Both the position numbers and the translations under genes were made by a program. A DNA stretch of 39,037 nucleotides from RYN-428 sp035551995. GTDB taxonomy: Bacteria > Planctomycetota > Phycisphaerae > Tepidisphaerales > Tepidisphaeraceae. Under the pieces are notes generated by a model. The model ran no database searches. It saw only the letters and a list, made by a program, of their open reading frames with translations, and was not told where the DNA came from. The stretch is from NCBI GenBank assembly GCA_035551995.1, contig DASZME010000053.1, positions 1 through 39,037 on the forward strand, written 5' to 3'. Position 1 is the first letter of the stretch. Every line of letters begins with the position of its first letter. Shown here in pieces: positions 25,010 through 33,885 of this stretch.

Positions 25010-25520
25010 GAACGATCTCCAAAAAAGGGGACGCCAGCGTCCGGCGGAAATCGCCGGAGGCAAAATTCGAGCCCGAACAGTGGGTCTTGAACAGGCGGCG
25101 ATGTGCTGTACCCGCCTCCGCGCTAACCATCCGATTCATATCACGGTCGCCTCAAATCCTTATTCTCTTCCGCGCGGAATTAATTTTAGCTCGTCACGGC
25201 GGGCTCACGCTAAGCGAGGATCGCCACTCCTGAACTCCAATAAAATCCGGCGATTGTCAAATTTCCCCCGCCTGCTTCAAACGGATGCCCCGCGCGTCGT
25301 CGGCGATTTCATCGAGCATTTGGCGTTCATCGAGCGATCCGACACGCGGTGTTTCACCGCCGCCTCATGGGTCAGCGGGATGGCGAAGCTCCACGTCATC
25401 CGCAAAATCCGTTGCGGCGTAAGAGGCGTGTTCGATTGCGGAAATCCGCTTCGGGTTAGTTTGGGGATTTTTTCCGGATCATTCCGAATCAAGTCCGTGG
25501 CGATCCACGGGCGAGTCATT
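25010..25520. other. 510-bp region without a convincing gene
   Basis: This separates the LEPR-type gene from rsmH, both on the minus strand. Both strands contain open frames, but none shows a recognisable domain. The 25010-25060 part should hold the promoter and ribosome site of the small LEPR protein. No clear hairpin or repeat is seen. Confidence 0.5.
25277..25519 (-). CDS. Possible small ORF coupled to rsmH
   Basis: An 80-codon frame begins at an ATG one base after the rsmH stop codon (TGA-A-ATG), which would allow translational coupling. The product (start MTRPWIATDLIRNDPEK) is basic, has no signal, membrane segment or motif I recognise, and may be chance. An FtsL-like protein often follows rsmH, but this product has no hydrophobic segment, so it is not FtsL. 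Confidence 0.2.
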   Translation of the reverse strand: MTRPWIATDLIRNDPEKIPKLTRSGFPQSNTPLTPQRILRMTWSFAIPLTHEAAVKHRVSDRSMNAKCSMKSPTTRGASV

Positions 25521-26459
25521 TCATGGCGTTGACCGAATTGCCCACCGGAGCTTGGCCGATCGTGATCGGGGATTGGATTTTTGCTCGTCCTCGGTCACGG
25601 TGATCGGATCTGGGGAAATGGCCGAATACATTTCGGCGCGAAATCCTTCGCGAAAAGCATCCTTTACCCGCCGATCTTCCCCGCTGTGAAAGCTGATGAT
25701 CGCAACAGCGCCGCCAGGATTCAGGCACATTGGGAGCACGCTCAATAGATGTTGCAGGTTCGCCAGTTCGCGATTGACCATGATGCGAAGGGCTTGAAAT
25801 GTCCTGGCGGCCGGGTGCAGTTTCGCGCCGGCGGCGCGCTGGGTGGTAAAATCGCGCGCTTCGCAGACGATCGCCATAAGGTCGTCGGTGGTGGTGATCG
25901 GCTTCACCCGTCTGCGTTCCACGATCAGCCGGGCGATTTGGGGGGCATCGGTTTCATCGCCAAGTTTGAGCAGCGCGTCGGATAATTCACGCTCGGAGAG
26001 ACGGTTGATCAGCGCCGACGCGGGTTGGCCGCGCGTGTTGTCCATCCGCATGTCCAAAGGTCCCGGCGCCCGGTAAGAGAATCCGCGGCTGGGATCGTCG
26101 ATTTGCGGACTGGCCACGCCAAGATCGGCCAAAATCGCGTCCACCTTTGTGATTCCAGCCTGGTTGAGAATCGTCGCGACGGCGGCGAAGTTGGAATGGA
26201 ACAGCTCAAAATTTCCGCCGACGCTAAGGAGTTTGCTCCGCGCGCGTTCGACGTTGGCCGGGTCGAAATCGATCGCGAGCAGTTTTCCGCCGGGCGAGAT
26301 TCGCGACAATAACTCGGCGGAATGACCGCCAAGGCCGACGGTGCAGTCCACGACATTCATGCCGGGCCGCGGCTTCAGCGCCGCCATCACGGCGTCCAAC
26401 AGCACCGGCACATGTCGAACGTCGCGACGCGTGCGGGAAGATCGAGAGTTCAAGTTCAC
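25521..26459 (-). CDS. rsmH: 16S rRNA (cytosine-1402-N4)-methyltransferase RsmH
   Basis: This enzyme methylates N4 of C1402 in 16S rRNA using S-adenosylmethionine. The 312-residue product shows the family's marks in order: HVPVLLDAVMAAL at the start, the SAM-binding VDCTVGLGGHSAELL, LLAIDFDP, ILADLGVASPQIDDPSRGFS, a helical insert with SERELSDAL, KLHPAARTFQALRIMVN, AIISFHSGEDRRVK and the C-terminal NPRSRSAKLR. The start is GTG at 26459; there is no obvious ribosome site, but homology begins just after it. The gene is isolated here: no mraZ, ftsL, ftsI or mur gene is adjacent, unlike the usual division/cell-wall cluster. It is divergent from the dehydrogenase gene. Confidence 0.95.
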   Translation of the reverse strand: MNLNSRSSRTRRDVRHVPVLLDAVMAALKPRPGMNVVDCTVGLGGHSAELLSRISPGGKLLAIDFDPANVERARSKLLSVGGNFELFHSNFAAVATILNQAGITKVDAILADLGVASPQIDDPSRGFSYRAPGPLDMRMDNTRGQPASALINRLSERELSDALLKLGDETDAPQIARLIVERRRVKPITTTDDLMAIVCEARDFTTQRAAGAKLHPAARTFQALRIMVNRELANLQHLLSVLPMCLNPGGAVAIISFHSGEDRRVKDAFREGFRAEMYSAISPDPITVTEDEQKSNPRSRSAKLRWAIRSTP

Positions 26460-26637
26460 GACCGGATCATAGCGACTTTATTCGTCGATCGTGTCTCATC
26501 GGCGGGCGCTTATGGAGCCGATTACGACGGCTTCCTTCGGTCACTGCCGTCAAACGTTTATGCGATCCGGACGTATAAGCGGGACGAGTTTCCCGGTTTT
26601 CCGATACAAAAATCTGCCGCGACAAAGGATTTGCACC

Positions 26638-28908
26638 ATGACGATTGTTTCGCGCCGTTCACTGTGTCTCATGCTTGCCATTGCGGGCGTGAGTGTGCCG
26701 TACGTTTTACGCGGGGCCGCGCCTGCGCCGGCCACGGTTCCGGCGACTCAGCCGGAGGTGATCGGCGATATGAAGATGCGGTCGCCGGCCCAGACGATCG
26801 CCGCGCTTCAGATCGCGCCGGGATATCATCTTGAGGTCGTCGCGTCGGAGCCGGAGATTATTTCGCCGGTGGTTTGCGCCTGGGACGGCGACGGGCGCAT
26901 GTATGTCGCGGAGATGCGCAGCTACATGCTCGACATCAATGGGAAGGATGAACACGATCCGATCAGCCGGGTTTCGCGGTGGGAGGATACGAAGAATGAC
27001 GGAACGTACGACAAGCATACCGTATTCATCGATAAGATGATGTTGCCGCGGATGGTGTTGCCGCTGGACGATCGAGTGCTGGTTCGGGAGACGGATTCGA
27101 AGGATATTTATTCGTATCGCGATACCAAGGGCGCGGGGGTGGCCGATCAGAAGGAACTCTTTTACGCGGGCGGGAAAGCGGGGGGTAATCTGGAGCATCA
27201 GGCTTCGGGCCTTCTCTGGAATATCGACAACTGGGTCTATACGTCGGTCGAAAATACGCGCTATCGATTCACCGGTCCCAAGGTCGTGACCGAGCAGCTT
27301 GGATCGCATCAGATGGGGCAGTGGGGTTTGGCGTTTGACGACACCGGCCGGGTTTTCTGCAACACTGCGGGCGGCGAAAATCCCGGCTGGGGATTTCAGG
27401 TCAGCCCCGTGTATCAGGATATCCGCCTGAAGGGCGAATTGTCCGAGGGATTCGTCGCGGTTTATCCGCTGCTGAAGATGACCGACGTGCAGGGCGGCCC
27501 GGGACGACTATGGCCCGGCGGGGGCTTGAATCATTTCACCGGATGTGCCGGCGGCTCGATCTATCGCGGCGACGGACTTCCCGCCGACTTTTATGGCGAT
27601 TACATATTGCCCGAGCCGGTGGGGCGGCTGATCCGCCGGGCGAAAGTCCTCAATGAAGACGGCAAGATCGTCTTGAAAAACGCCTATGACCACGATGAAT
27701 TTATCCGCTCGGCCGATCCTAATTTCCGGCCCGTCTGGACGGCGACCGGGCCGGACGGCTGTCTTTATATTTGCGATATGTATCACGGCATCATTCAGGA
27801 ATCCGGCTGGACCAAGGAAGGATCGTACCTTCGCCCGCAGATTCAAAAATATGGCCTGGACAGCCACATCAACGGCGGTCGAATTTATCGGCTGGTTCAC
27901 GACGGCTACAAGCGCCGGCCGGCGCCGCGCATGCTCGAAGAGAAGACCATCGACCTCGTGAAACACCTGTCCGATCCGAACGGCTGGTGGCGCGACACCG
28001 CCCAAAAACTGATTGTTCTGCGAGCCGACAAATCCGTCGTCCCGGCATTGCAGGACCTTGCCCGGACGGGCGAAAATCCGATCGGCCGACTTCACGCGCT
28101 CTGGACGCTGGAAGGGCTCGACGCGATAGAGCCGGCGTTTCTTGTCGAGAAATTGAAGGATGCCGACCCCCGCGTTCGTTCGGCGGCGGTGAGGATCGCC
28201 GAGCCGTTGATCGCCAAGGGGGATAAGGCGACGGTGGCGGCGATTTCGTCGATGGCCGCCGACAAGGACCCGAACGTCGTCATTCAGTATTGCATGTCGG
28301 AGCTTCACGAGAAGATTCCCGGCGCCGCCGACATGTGCAAGGCGGCGGTCGCCGCTAATCCAACGCACCCGGCGATCGCGGAAGTCGTGACGGCTTATCA
28401 GAACGCCGTAAACACCGGGTTGCTTGAGGCGGCGCTGGGCCAGCAACTGATGCGTAAGGATCCGAAACTTGCCGCGACCTGGCTCAAGGGGCGCGAGTTG
28501 TTTCAGCAGACGTGCATCGTCTGTCATGGGCCGGACGGAAAAGGGACGCAGGTTCCCGGCGGCGTTGAGGGCGTGACGCTGGCGCCGCCGTTGCGCGGGT
28601 CGAAGCGATTGACGGGCAATAAGGAGATCACGCTGCGGGTTATCCTGCACGGGCTGGTTGGTCCCAATGACGGGAACAAGCTATATCCCGGCGAAATGGT
28701 CGGCTTCAAGTGGGCGGAAGACGCGTGGCTGGCAAGCGTCATCACATATGTCCGCAATGATTTCGGCAATCACGCCCCGGCCATCACCGCCGACGATCTG
28801 AAACATGTTCGTGAGGAAACGACCGACCGCAACAAGCCGTTCACGCTTGCGGAATTGAAAGCGATGCACTTGCCGGAGGAGCCGCCGGTCAAGGCGAAGA
28901 AAAAGTAA
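26638..28908 (+). CDS. PVC-type heme-binding dehydrogenase with HEAT repeats and C-terminal cytochrome c
   Basis: A 756-residue exported redox protein of a family typical of Planctomycetes and Verrucomicrobia. The start at 26638 has AAAGGA upstream. A signal peptide (SLCLMLAIAGVSVPYVLRG) is followed by a beta-propeller domain (about residues 45-430; landmarks PGYHLEVVASEPEI, AWDGDGRMYVAEMRSY, GPDGCLYICDMYHG). A HEAT-like helical domain (about 445-600; HALWTLEGL, DADPRVRSAAVRIAEP) comes next, then a cytochrome c domain with CIVCH (Cys626, Cys629, His630). The tail is Lys-rich. The sugar or alcohol substrate is unknown. A hairpin with a T-rich tract follows the stop. Confidence 0.92.
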   Translation: MTIVSRRSLCLMLAIAGVSVPYVLRGAAPAPATVPATQPEVIGDMKMRSPAQTIAALQIAPGYHLEVVASEPEIISPVVCAWDGDGRMYVAEMRSYMLDINGKDEHDPISRVSRWEDTKNDGTYDKHTVFIDKMMLPRMVLPLDDRVLVRETDSKDIYSYRDTKGAGVADQKELFYAGGKAGGNLEHQASGLLWNIDNWVYTSVENTRYRFTGPKVVTEQLGSHQMGQWGLAFDDTGRVFCNTAGGENPGWGFQVSPVYQDIRLKGELSEGFVAVYPLLKMTDVQGGPGRLWPGGGLNHFTGCAGGSIYRGDGLPADFYGDYILPEPVGRLIRRAKVLNEDGKIVLKNAYDHDEFIRSADPNFRPVWTATGPDGCLYICDMYHGIIQESGWTKEGSYLRPQIQKYGLDSHINGGRIYRLVHDGYKRRPAPRMLEEKTIDLVKHLSDPNGWWRDTAQKLIVLRADKSVVPALQDLARTGENPIGRLHALWTLEGLDAIEPAFLVEKLKDADPRVRSAAVRIAEPLIAKGDKATVAAISSMAADKDPNVVIQYCMSELHEKIPGAADMCKAAVAANPTHPAIAEVVTAYQNAVNTGLLEAALGQQLMRKDPKLAATWLKGRELFQQTCIVCHGPDGKGTQVPGGVEGVTLAPPLRGSKRLTGNKEITLRVILHGLVGPNDGNKLYPGEMVGFKWAEDAWLASVITYVRNDFGNHAPAITADDLKHVREETTDRNKPFTLAELKAMHLPEEPPVKAKKK

Positions 28909-28941
28909 CGGGCCGCGGCATCGCGGCCGGCGGATCATATG

Positions 28942-29007
28942 TAGCACAGCCGTCTCGGCGGTGACCTCTCACGGGAGGATGCCGCGGGGCGGCTGTGCTA
29001 TTTTCTT
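28942..29007 (+). terminator. Branched hairpin terminator with REP-like arms
   Basis: tagcacagccg (28942-28952) pairs with cggctgtgcta (28990-29000) and is followed by TTTTCTT. The 37-base interior contains a further short stem (cctc/gagg). The gene ending at 28908 is 33 bases upstream. The arm sequence recurs at 19728, so this may be a REP-type repeat used as a terminator. Confidence 0.65.
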
Positions 29008-29159
29008 AACTTCAACGCGCACGCGATCGCGAGTCGACACGGAATTTTTCAGCTTCGAGACGGAACAGTAACGCTGAATGTCCATCTTGGACCGTTGGCG
29101 CGAATTTCCCACAATTGGCTTCCCGCTCTTCTCGAGGCGGACTGAGAAAGGTTTCCTGC

Positions 29160-32100
29160 ATGCAGGCGTCGAACAAGACCCGTCGTGTTCGCGATTTAGT
29201 CGCCGCCGTTGAAGCCCTCGAACTCCGCGTGCTGCTCAGTGCGGCGTTTGATATCACCGGCCTGACCACGCTGCGCAACAATCCGGCTTTCTCGAATATC
29301 ACCGGACAGGGCGTCGGCATCGCGGTGCTGGATACCGGCGTGGATGCGCAAAATCCCGATCTCAGTTCGAATGTCGTCGCGTTCTATAACGCCGTCGAAG
29401 ATCAGCCGGCCAACGCCAGCACCGCCGTGGCCGACGCCGTCGATAACGATGGGCATGGTTCGCACGTTTCGGGCATCGCCGCTTCATCGAACCCCGCCAT
29501 CGGCGTCGCATATGGCGCCAAGCTGATCGACATCAAAGTCATCGCCGACGCCGGCGAATCGCAGCTTGGCGGCGATCCGCTGCTTCGCGGCCTGGACTGG
29601 GTCGCAATGAACTATCAGACCTACAACATCAAGGTCGTCAACATGTCGCTGGGCGATCCGGGGGTGAACGATAATACCGTGACGACCGCCGACGCGAAAA
29701 ACGCGGAGGCCGTCGAGATCAAGACGTTGCAAAATCTCGGCATCACCGTTGTCAGCGCGTCGGGCAACAGCTACGCGAACGATCCGACGGCCGGCGAATC
29801 CTTCCCGGCGGTGGTCTCGACGATCGGCGTGGCCAATACCTGGGACGACGCCGGGCAGGCTTCGGATTTTGGCGTTCCCTACGGCGAAAGCGGAGACACG
29901 TATTACGCGATCGACAATTCCGCCACGCCCGATACGCTCGCCTCGACCAGCCAGCGGAGCACGCTCAATAACCAGCTTGCCGCCCCCGGCGAAGACATTT
30001 ACAGCACATGGAACGGAACGCTCGATTCCAGCAACGGCAGTGATCTGCTGCACAATACCATCAGCGGCACCAGCATGGCCGCGCCGTTCGTATCGGGGGT
30101 GGTGGCGTTGATGCAGGATGCCGCCGAATATTTCGGCGGGCATTACATCTCCGATCCCAATGAGATCCTGACGATTCTCCAGCAGACGTCCGATACGATC
30201 GTCGACTCAAACAATCCAAATAACGCCCGCTACGATTCCACCAACGGCGCGACCTCGAACCTTCCCGAGACTGGCCTGAGCTTCAAACGGGTCGATGTCC
30301 TCAAGGCGATCGAAGCCGTCCAGCAGATCGTCACCGGCGGCGCCGCCATCACCACGACGCCCCAGCCCGGCCCCGACACCGACAACGCCACGACCACCGC
30401 CACTCCGGTGAACTCCATCGACGGCACCAACATCGATACCTTCACCGGCAATATCGGCGACGACGGACTGGTCCAGGTCGGCGTTAACGACGTCGATCTC
30501 TACAAACTTGCTGTCGTTTCGCCCGGCTCACTGACGGTCACGCTGACGCAGCCCACCAGCGGCACGGCCTTCGCGGCCTCGCTTCGCCTCTACGATAGCT
30601 CCGGCAATCTGGTCGCCAATGTCGACGGAACCGCCGGGAAATACCCCGTTCTCACGACCTCCGCCACGCCGTTGGGCATCGGAACCTATTACCTGGGCAT
30701 CAGTAGCGTCGGCAATGAAAACTATACGATCAACGGAACCGGCGCCGCCGGCGGCACGAGCCAGGGCGATTACTCGGTTCAAATCCAACTGATCAATCCC
30801 GATCCCAACGGAACCATCCAGGGCGCCGTCGCCGTCGATCTGACCAATCCGGACTACAGCGCGCAGGACCCCAGCACCGGTCTCACCTACACCTACACCG
30901 ATGAGCAAGGCGAGCTCGGCTCCGATCCGCCGCCGACCGGCAGCTCGACGCGAATCACCGTCGCCAGCGACGTGGATATGTTCGTCGTCACCGCCACCGA
31001 CAACGGGAAGCTCGATCTGGATACGTATTCCGATACCTCCACCGGCGATCAAACTTTCGTGGAGGTCTTCGATTCGAATATGAAAGTGGTGGGATCGGCC
31101 GCCAACACCAATCGATTCACCGGCGACAATCCGCTTTCCGTGCCGATCGTCAGCGGTCAAACGTATTATGTGGCCGTCACCGTGCCGGGTAATTCCGGCT
31201 TTAATCCGACCAATCCTTTCCTGGGGCGCACCGCCGGCGCGACGCCGTCCAATCAGCCCTACGATCTGCAATTGCGATTCGATAACGGGGACGAGGACGG
31301 CATCGCCTTCAACGCCAACATCGTTAACGTCGGAACGGCCGTCAACGCCAACGTCGGAACCGACAACGGCGTGACGGTCGGCGCCGACGGTTCACAGGAT
31401 GTGGATTGGTATACGTTCACCGCCAACAGCTACGGCCTGTTCGACGTGACGGCCGCGAGCGGGACGGCCAATTTCACGCCGGACCTGTCCCTCTGGCAGT
31501 ACACGCAGGGCGGGCAGGACATCGTGAAGGTGGCCGATACCGCCTCGGCCAATTTGTTCGCTTCGCCGGCGAGTTTGTTTTCGCCGTCGAGCATTACGCC
31601 GCCCGGCGGGATGGGCACGGGCCATCTTATTTACGCGGTGACCGCGGGCGAAACGCTGTTCGTCGCCGTCACCGGACAGGGGAACAGCAATTTCGACTGG
31701 TATTCGCTGGCCAGCGGCTCCGGCGGTCAGACCGGCGGCTATTCCCTTACCACAAAGCTACAGCCGGCGAGCAACCTGTCCACCCTCAGCGACAATTCGA
31801 TTGAAAACGCCACGCCTCAGTCCATCAGCGTCGGCCAGACCATCAACGGCGACATCGGTTCCGACGGCGTGCTGGTCGTCGGCGCGACCGACGTCGATAT
31901 GTTTAAGCTTGTCGCGCCCGCCACCGAGACGCTGGACATCAAAACCTCGACCAACCAGGACGGCGACGCCGACACCGTATTGCGCGTCTTCGACGCCAGC
32001 GGCAATCAGCTCGCCGAAAATGACAACCTCAATTCCAGCACCACCGCCAGCGAGGCGCAGGTATCGGTTCAGCAGGGACAGACGTATTACATCGGCGTCG

Positions 32101-33725
32101 ACGGCGCGGGGTCGGGCGCGCTGAATTACAATCCCGTGACCGGGGTTGGCGCCGGCGTGGGGAGCACCGGAAATTATGCGCTCACGGTGTCGGCCGAAGC
32201 GCCGGGATTTAACGTGCAGGCGCCGGCGCCGGTGACGGCGTTCGGGGGGAGCGTGGTGGTCTTCACCGTCTCGCTGGCGCAGCCGCTGAGCGCGGCGGCG
32301 ACGGTCGATTACGCCACCTCCGACGGCACCGCCGCCGTCGGCGCCGACTACACCGCCGAGAGCGGCACGCTTACCTTCGCGCCGGGCGTAACGGTGCAGA
32401 CGATATCGGTCCCCGTATTGGTCAACGCCGCCGCCGACCAGGGCACGCGAACCTTCACGCTGACGCTTTCCAACGCGAGCGGCGCCGCCATCGTTACCGC
32501 CACGGCCACCGCCACCATCGACGTCGTTCCCGTCACTACCCTGACGTTCGGCGCCGGCCAGATCGCCAACTATAAAGATTCCGCCGGCAAACCCGTCAAG
32601 CTGCTTCTTGCCGGCCCAGGGACCGGCCAGGCGATCTTCGTCAACGGCGCCGCCGATCCGTCGGAAATCGCGCTGAGCGATACGACCACCGCCTCGAGCT
32701 TCACGATCAAAGGGCCCGGCGCCACGATCGCCGACGTTCAGGCGACCGGATCGCTTTACGCCATCACCGGCGCCGCCGTCACCCTCTCCGGCGATCTGAA
32801 CGTGGCCGGATCGCTGACAAAGCTCTCCCTCGGCAACGTCACCGGCGGCGCCAGCGGCGGCGCGATTTCCATCGGCGCCGGCGGCGCGCCCAGCATCATC
32901 ACGCTCGGCCTGGTCAGCAACGAAAGCCTGACGACGGCAGGCGCCATCGCGCTTTTGACCGTGGGAGACTGGCTCGACAGCGGCGGGGCGCCGGTCCCGA
33001 TTTCCGCCGCTTCCGTCGGCAATGTCACGTCCAAGGGAGACTTCGCCGGTTCCATCGCCGCCGCTTCCCTCGGCGTCGTCAAAGTGAACGGGTCCCTGAC
33101 GAGCGGAACGTGGAACGTCAGCGGAGACGGCGCGGATATCACCGTCAACGGCGCCGTCGATCCCGGCTGGACCGCGACGTTCGGCGGCGATCTCAACGCC
33201 GTCAAGCTCGGAAGCGATTCAGGCGACCTGTCCGCCGGGTCCGTTAATTCGATCAAGATCGCCGGCGCCCTCACCAACGCCGACATTACGTTGACCGGCG
33301 GCGCTTCCACGCTGGGCGCTCTTACCGTTGGGCAGGCCGTCACGGAGTCGCAGATCGTCACCGCCGGGAACATCGGCAAGGTGAGCGTGGGATCGTTTTT
33401 GAGCAGCGCCCTTTTCGCGGGCGTCAGCGCTTCGGTTACCGGCCTGCCCACCGCCGTCGGCGATTTTACCGCCGACGATTCGATCGTCAGCTTCACCGTC
33501 AAGGCGAATAACAAGCCGTATTCCTTCGCCAATTCCGAAATCGCCGCCGCCTCGATCGGCACGGTTAGCGTGGCCCGCGTCAATCCCGACAACGGCGGCG
33601 TGAAGTTCGGCGTCGCCACCGAATCGCTCGCGGCATTTACCAATGTCGGCGTGCTGAAATGGAAGAGCGTGGAGACGGCGGCGACCCTGGCGCCGGACGG
33701 TGATTTGATCGTTAGCTTTCTGTGA
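29160..33725 (+). CDS. Large extracellular subtilisin-like serine protease (S8) with LEPR motif, PPC-like modules and Calx-beta domain
   Basis: A 1,521-residue secreted protease. The start at 29160 (AAAGG 8 bases upstream) yields a basic N-terminus and VEALELRVLLSA, the LEPR-like export motif. The S8 domain (residues ~33-410) has Asp58 in AVLDTGVD, His99 in GHGSHVSG and Ser305 in SGTSMAAPFVSG, so the triad is intact. There is no obvious inhibitor-like propeptide. Four modules resembling bacterial pre-peptidase C-terminal domains follow, each with a DVDxY/F or DVDW motif, near residues 443, 603, 746 and 910. A Calx-beta-like domain follows at about 1014-1122 (VDYATSDGTAAVGADYTAES). The last ~400 residues are Gly/Ala/Ser/Thr-rich short repeats, probably a beta-solenoid, ending ...DGDLIVSFL with no visible anchor. 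A shorter upstream start at 29115 is less likely. Confidence 0.9.
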   Translation: MQASNKTRRVRDLVAAVEALELRVLLSAAFDITGLTTLRNNPAFSNITGQGVGIAVLDTGVDAQNPDLSSNVVAFYNAVEDQPANASTAVADAVDNDGHGSHVSGIAASSNPAIGVAYGAKLIDIKVIADAGESQLGGDPLLRGLDWVAMNYQTYNIKVVNMSLGDPGVNDNTVTTADAKNAEAVEIKTLQNLGITVVSASGNSYANDPTAGESFPAVVSTIGVANTWDDAGQASDFGVPYGESGDTYYAIDNSATPDTLASTSQRSTLNNQLAAPGEDIYSTWNGTLDSSNGSDLLHNTISGTSMAAPFVSGVVALMQDAAEYFGGHYISDPNEILTILQQTSDTIVDSNNPNNARYDSTNGATSNLPETGLSFKRVDVLKAIEAVQQIVTGGAAITTTPQPGPDTDNATTTATPVNSIDGTNIDTFTGNIGDDGLVQVGVNDVDLYKLAVVSPGSLTVTLTQPTSGTAFAASLRLYDSSGNLVANVDGTAGKYPVLTTSATPLGIGTYYLGISSVGNENYTINGTGAAGGTSQGDYSVQIQLINPDPNGTIQGAVAVDLTNPDYSAQDPSTGLTYTYTDEQGELGSDPPPTGSSTRITVASDVDMFVVTATDNGKLDLDTYSDTSTGDQTFVEVFDSNMKVVGSAANTNRFTGDNPLSVPIVSGQTYYVAVTVPGNSGFNPTNPFLGRTAGATPSNQPYDLQLRFDNGDEDGIAFNANIVNVGTAVNANVGTDNGVTVGADGSQDVDWYTFTANSYGLFDVTAASGTANFTPDLSLWQYTQGGQDIVKVADTASANLFASPASLFSPSSITPPGGMGTGHLIYAVTAGETLFVAVTGQGNSNFDWYSLASGSGGQTGGYSLTTKLQPASNLSTLSDNSIENATPQSISVGQTINGDIGSDGVLVVGATDVDMFKLVAPATETLDIKTSTNQDGDADTVLRVFDASGNQLAENDNLNSSTTASEAQVSVQQGQTYYIGVDGAGSGALNYNPVTGVGAGVGSTGNYALTVSAEAPGFNVQAPAPVTAFGGSVVVFTVSLAQPLSAAATVDYATSDGTAAVGADYTAESGTLTFAPGVTVQTISVPVLVNAAADQGTRTFTLTLSNASGAAIVTATATATIDVVPVTTLTFGAGQIANYKDSAGKPVKLLLAGPGTGQAIFVNGAADPSEIALSDTTTASSFTIKGPGATIADVQATGSLYAITGAAVTLSGDLNVAGSLTKLSLGNVTGGASGGAISIGAGGAPSIITLGLVSNESLTTAGAIALLTVGDWLDSGGAPVPISAASVGNVTSKGDFAGSIAAASLGVVKVNGSLTSGTWNVSGDGADITVNGAVDPGWTATFGGDLNAVKLGSDSGDLSAGSVNSIKIAGALTNADITLTGGASTLGALTVGQAVTESQIVTAGNIGKVSVGSFLSSALFAGVSASVTGLPTAVGDFTADDSIVSFTVKANNKPYSFANSEIAAASIGTVSVARVNPDNGGVKFGVATESLAAFTNVGVLKWKSVETAATLAPDGDLIVSFL

Positions 33726-33885
33726 CACACATGCGATGTCCGATGATGGTGCGCGGGGGACACGCCGCGCGCCGGGCCTTCTATTCCTTGCCTCGGCATG
33801 GAATAATGAAGCAGCGACCCGAGCGGATTGAGCGGATCGGTTGTTTGAACGGCGTGGCGCCGGGGTCGATCATGGAGTTTTTCGC

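Noticed and set aside
25002..25532. 176-codon plus-strand frame
   Set aside because: It overlaps the rsmH 3' end and the LEPR gene start, has no ribosome site and no recognisable domain.
27508..28650. 380-codon minus-strand frame
   Set aside because: Lies fully opposite the well-supported PVC-type dehydrogenase and has no recognisable domain.
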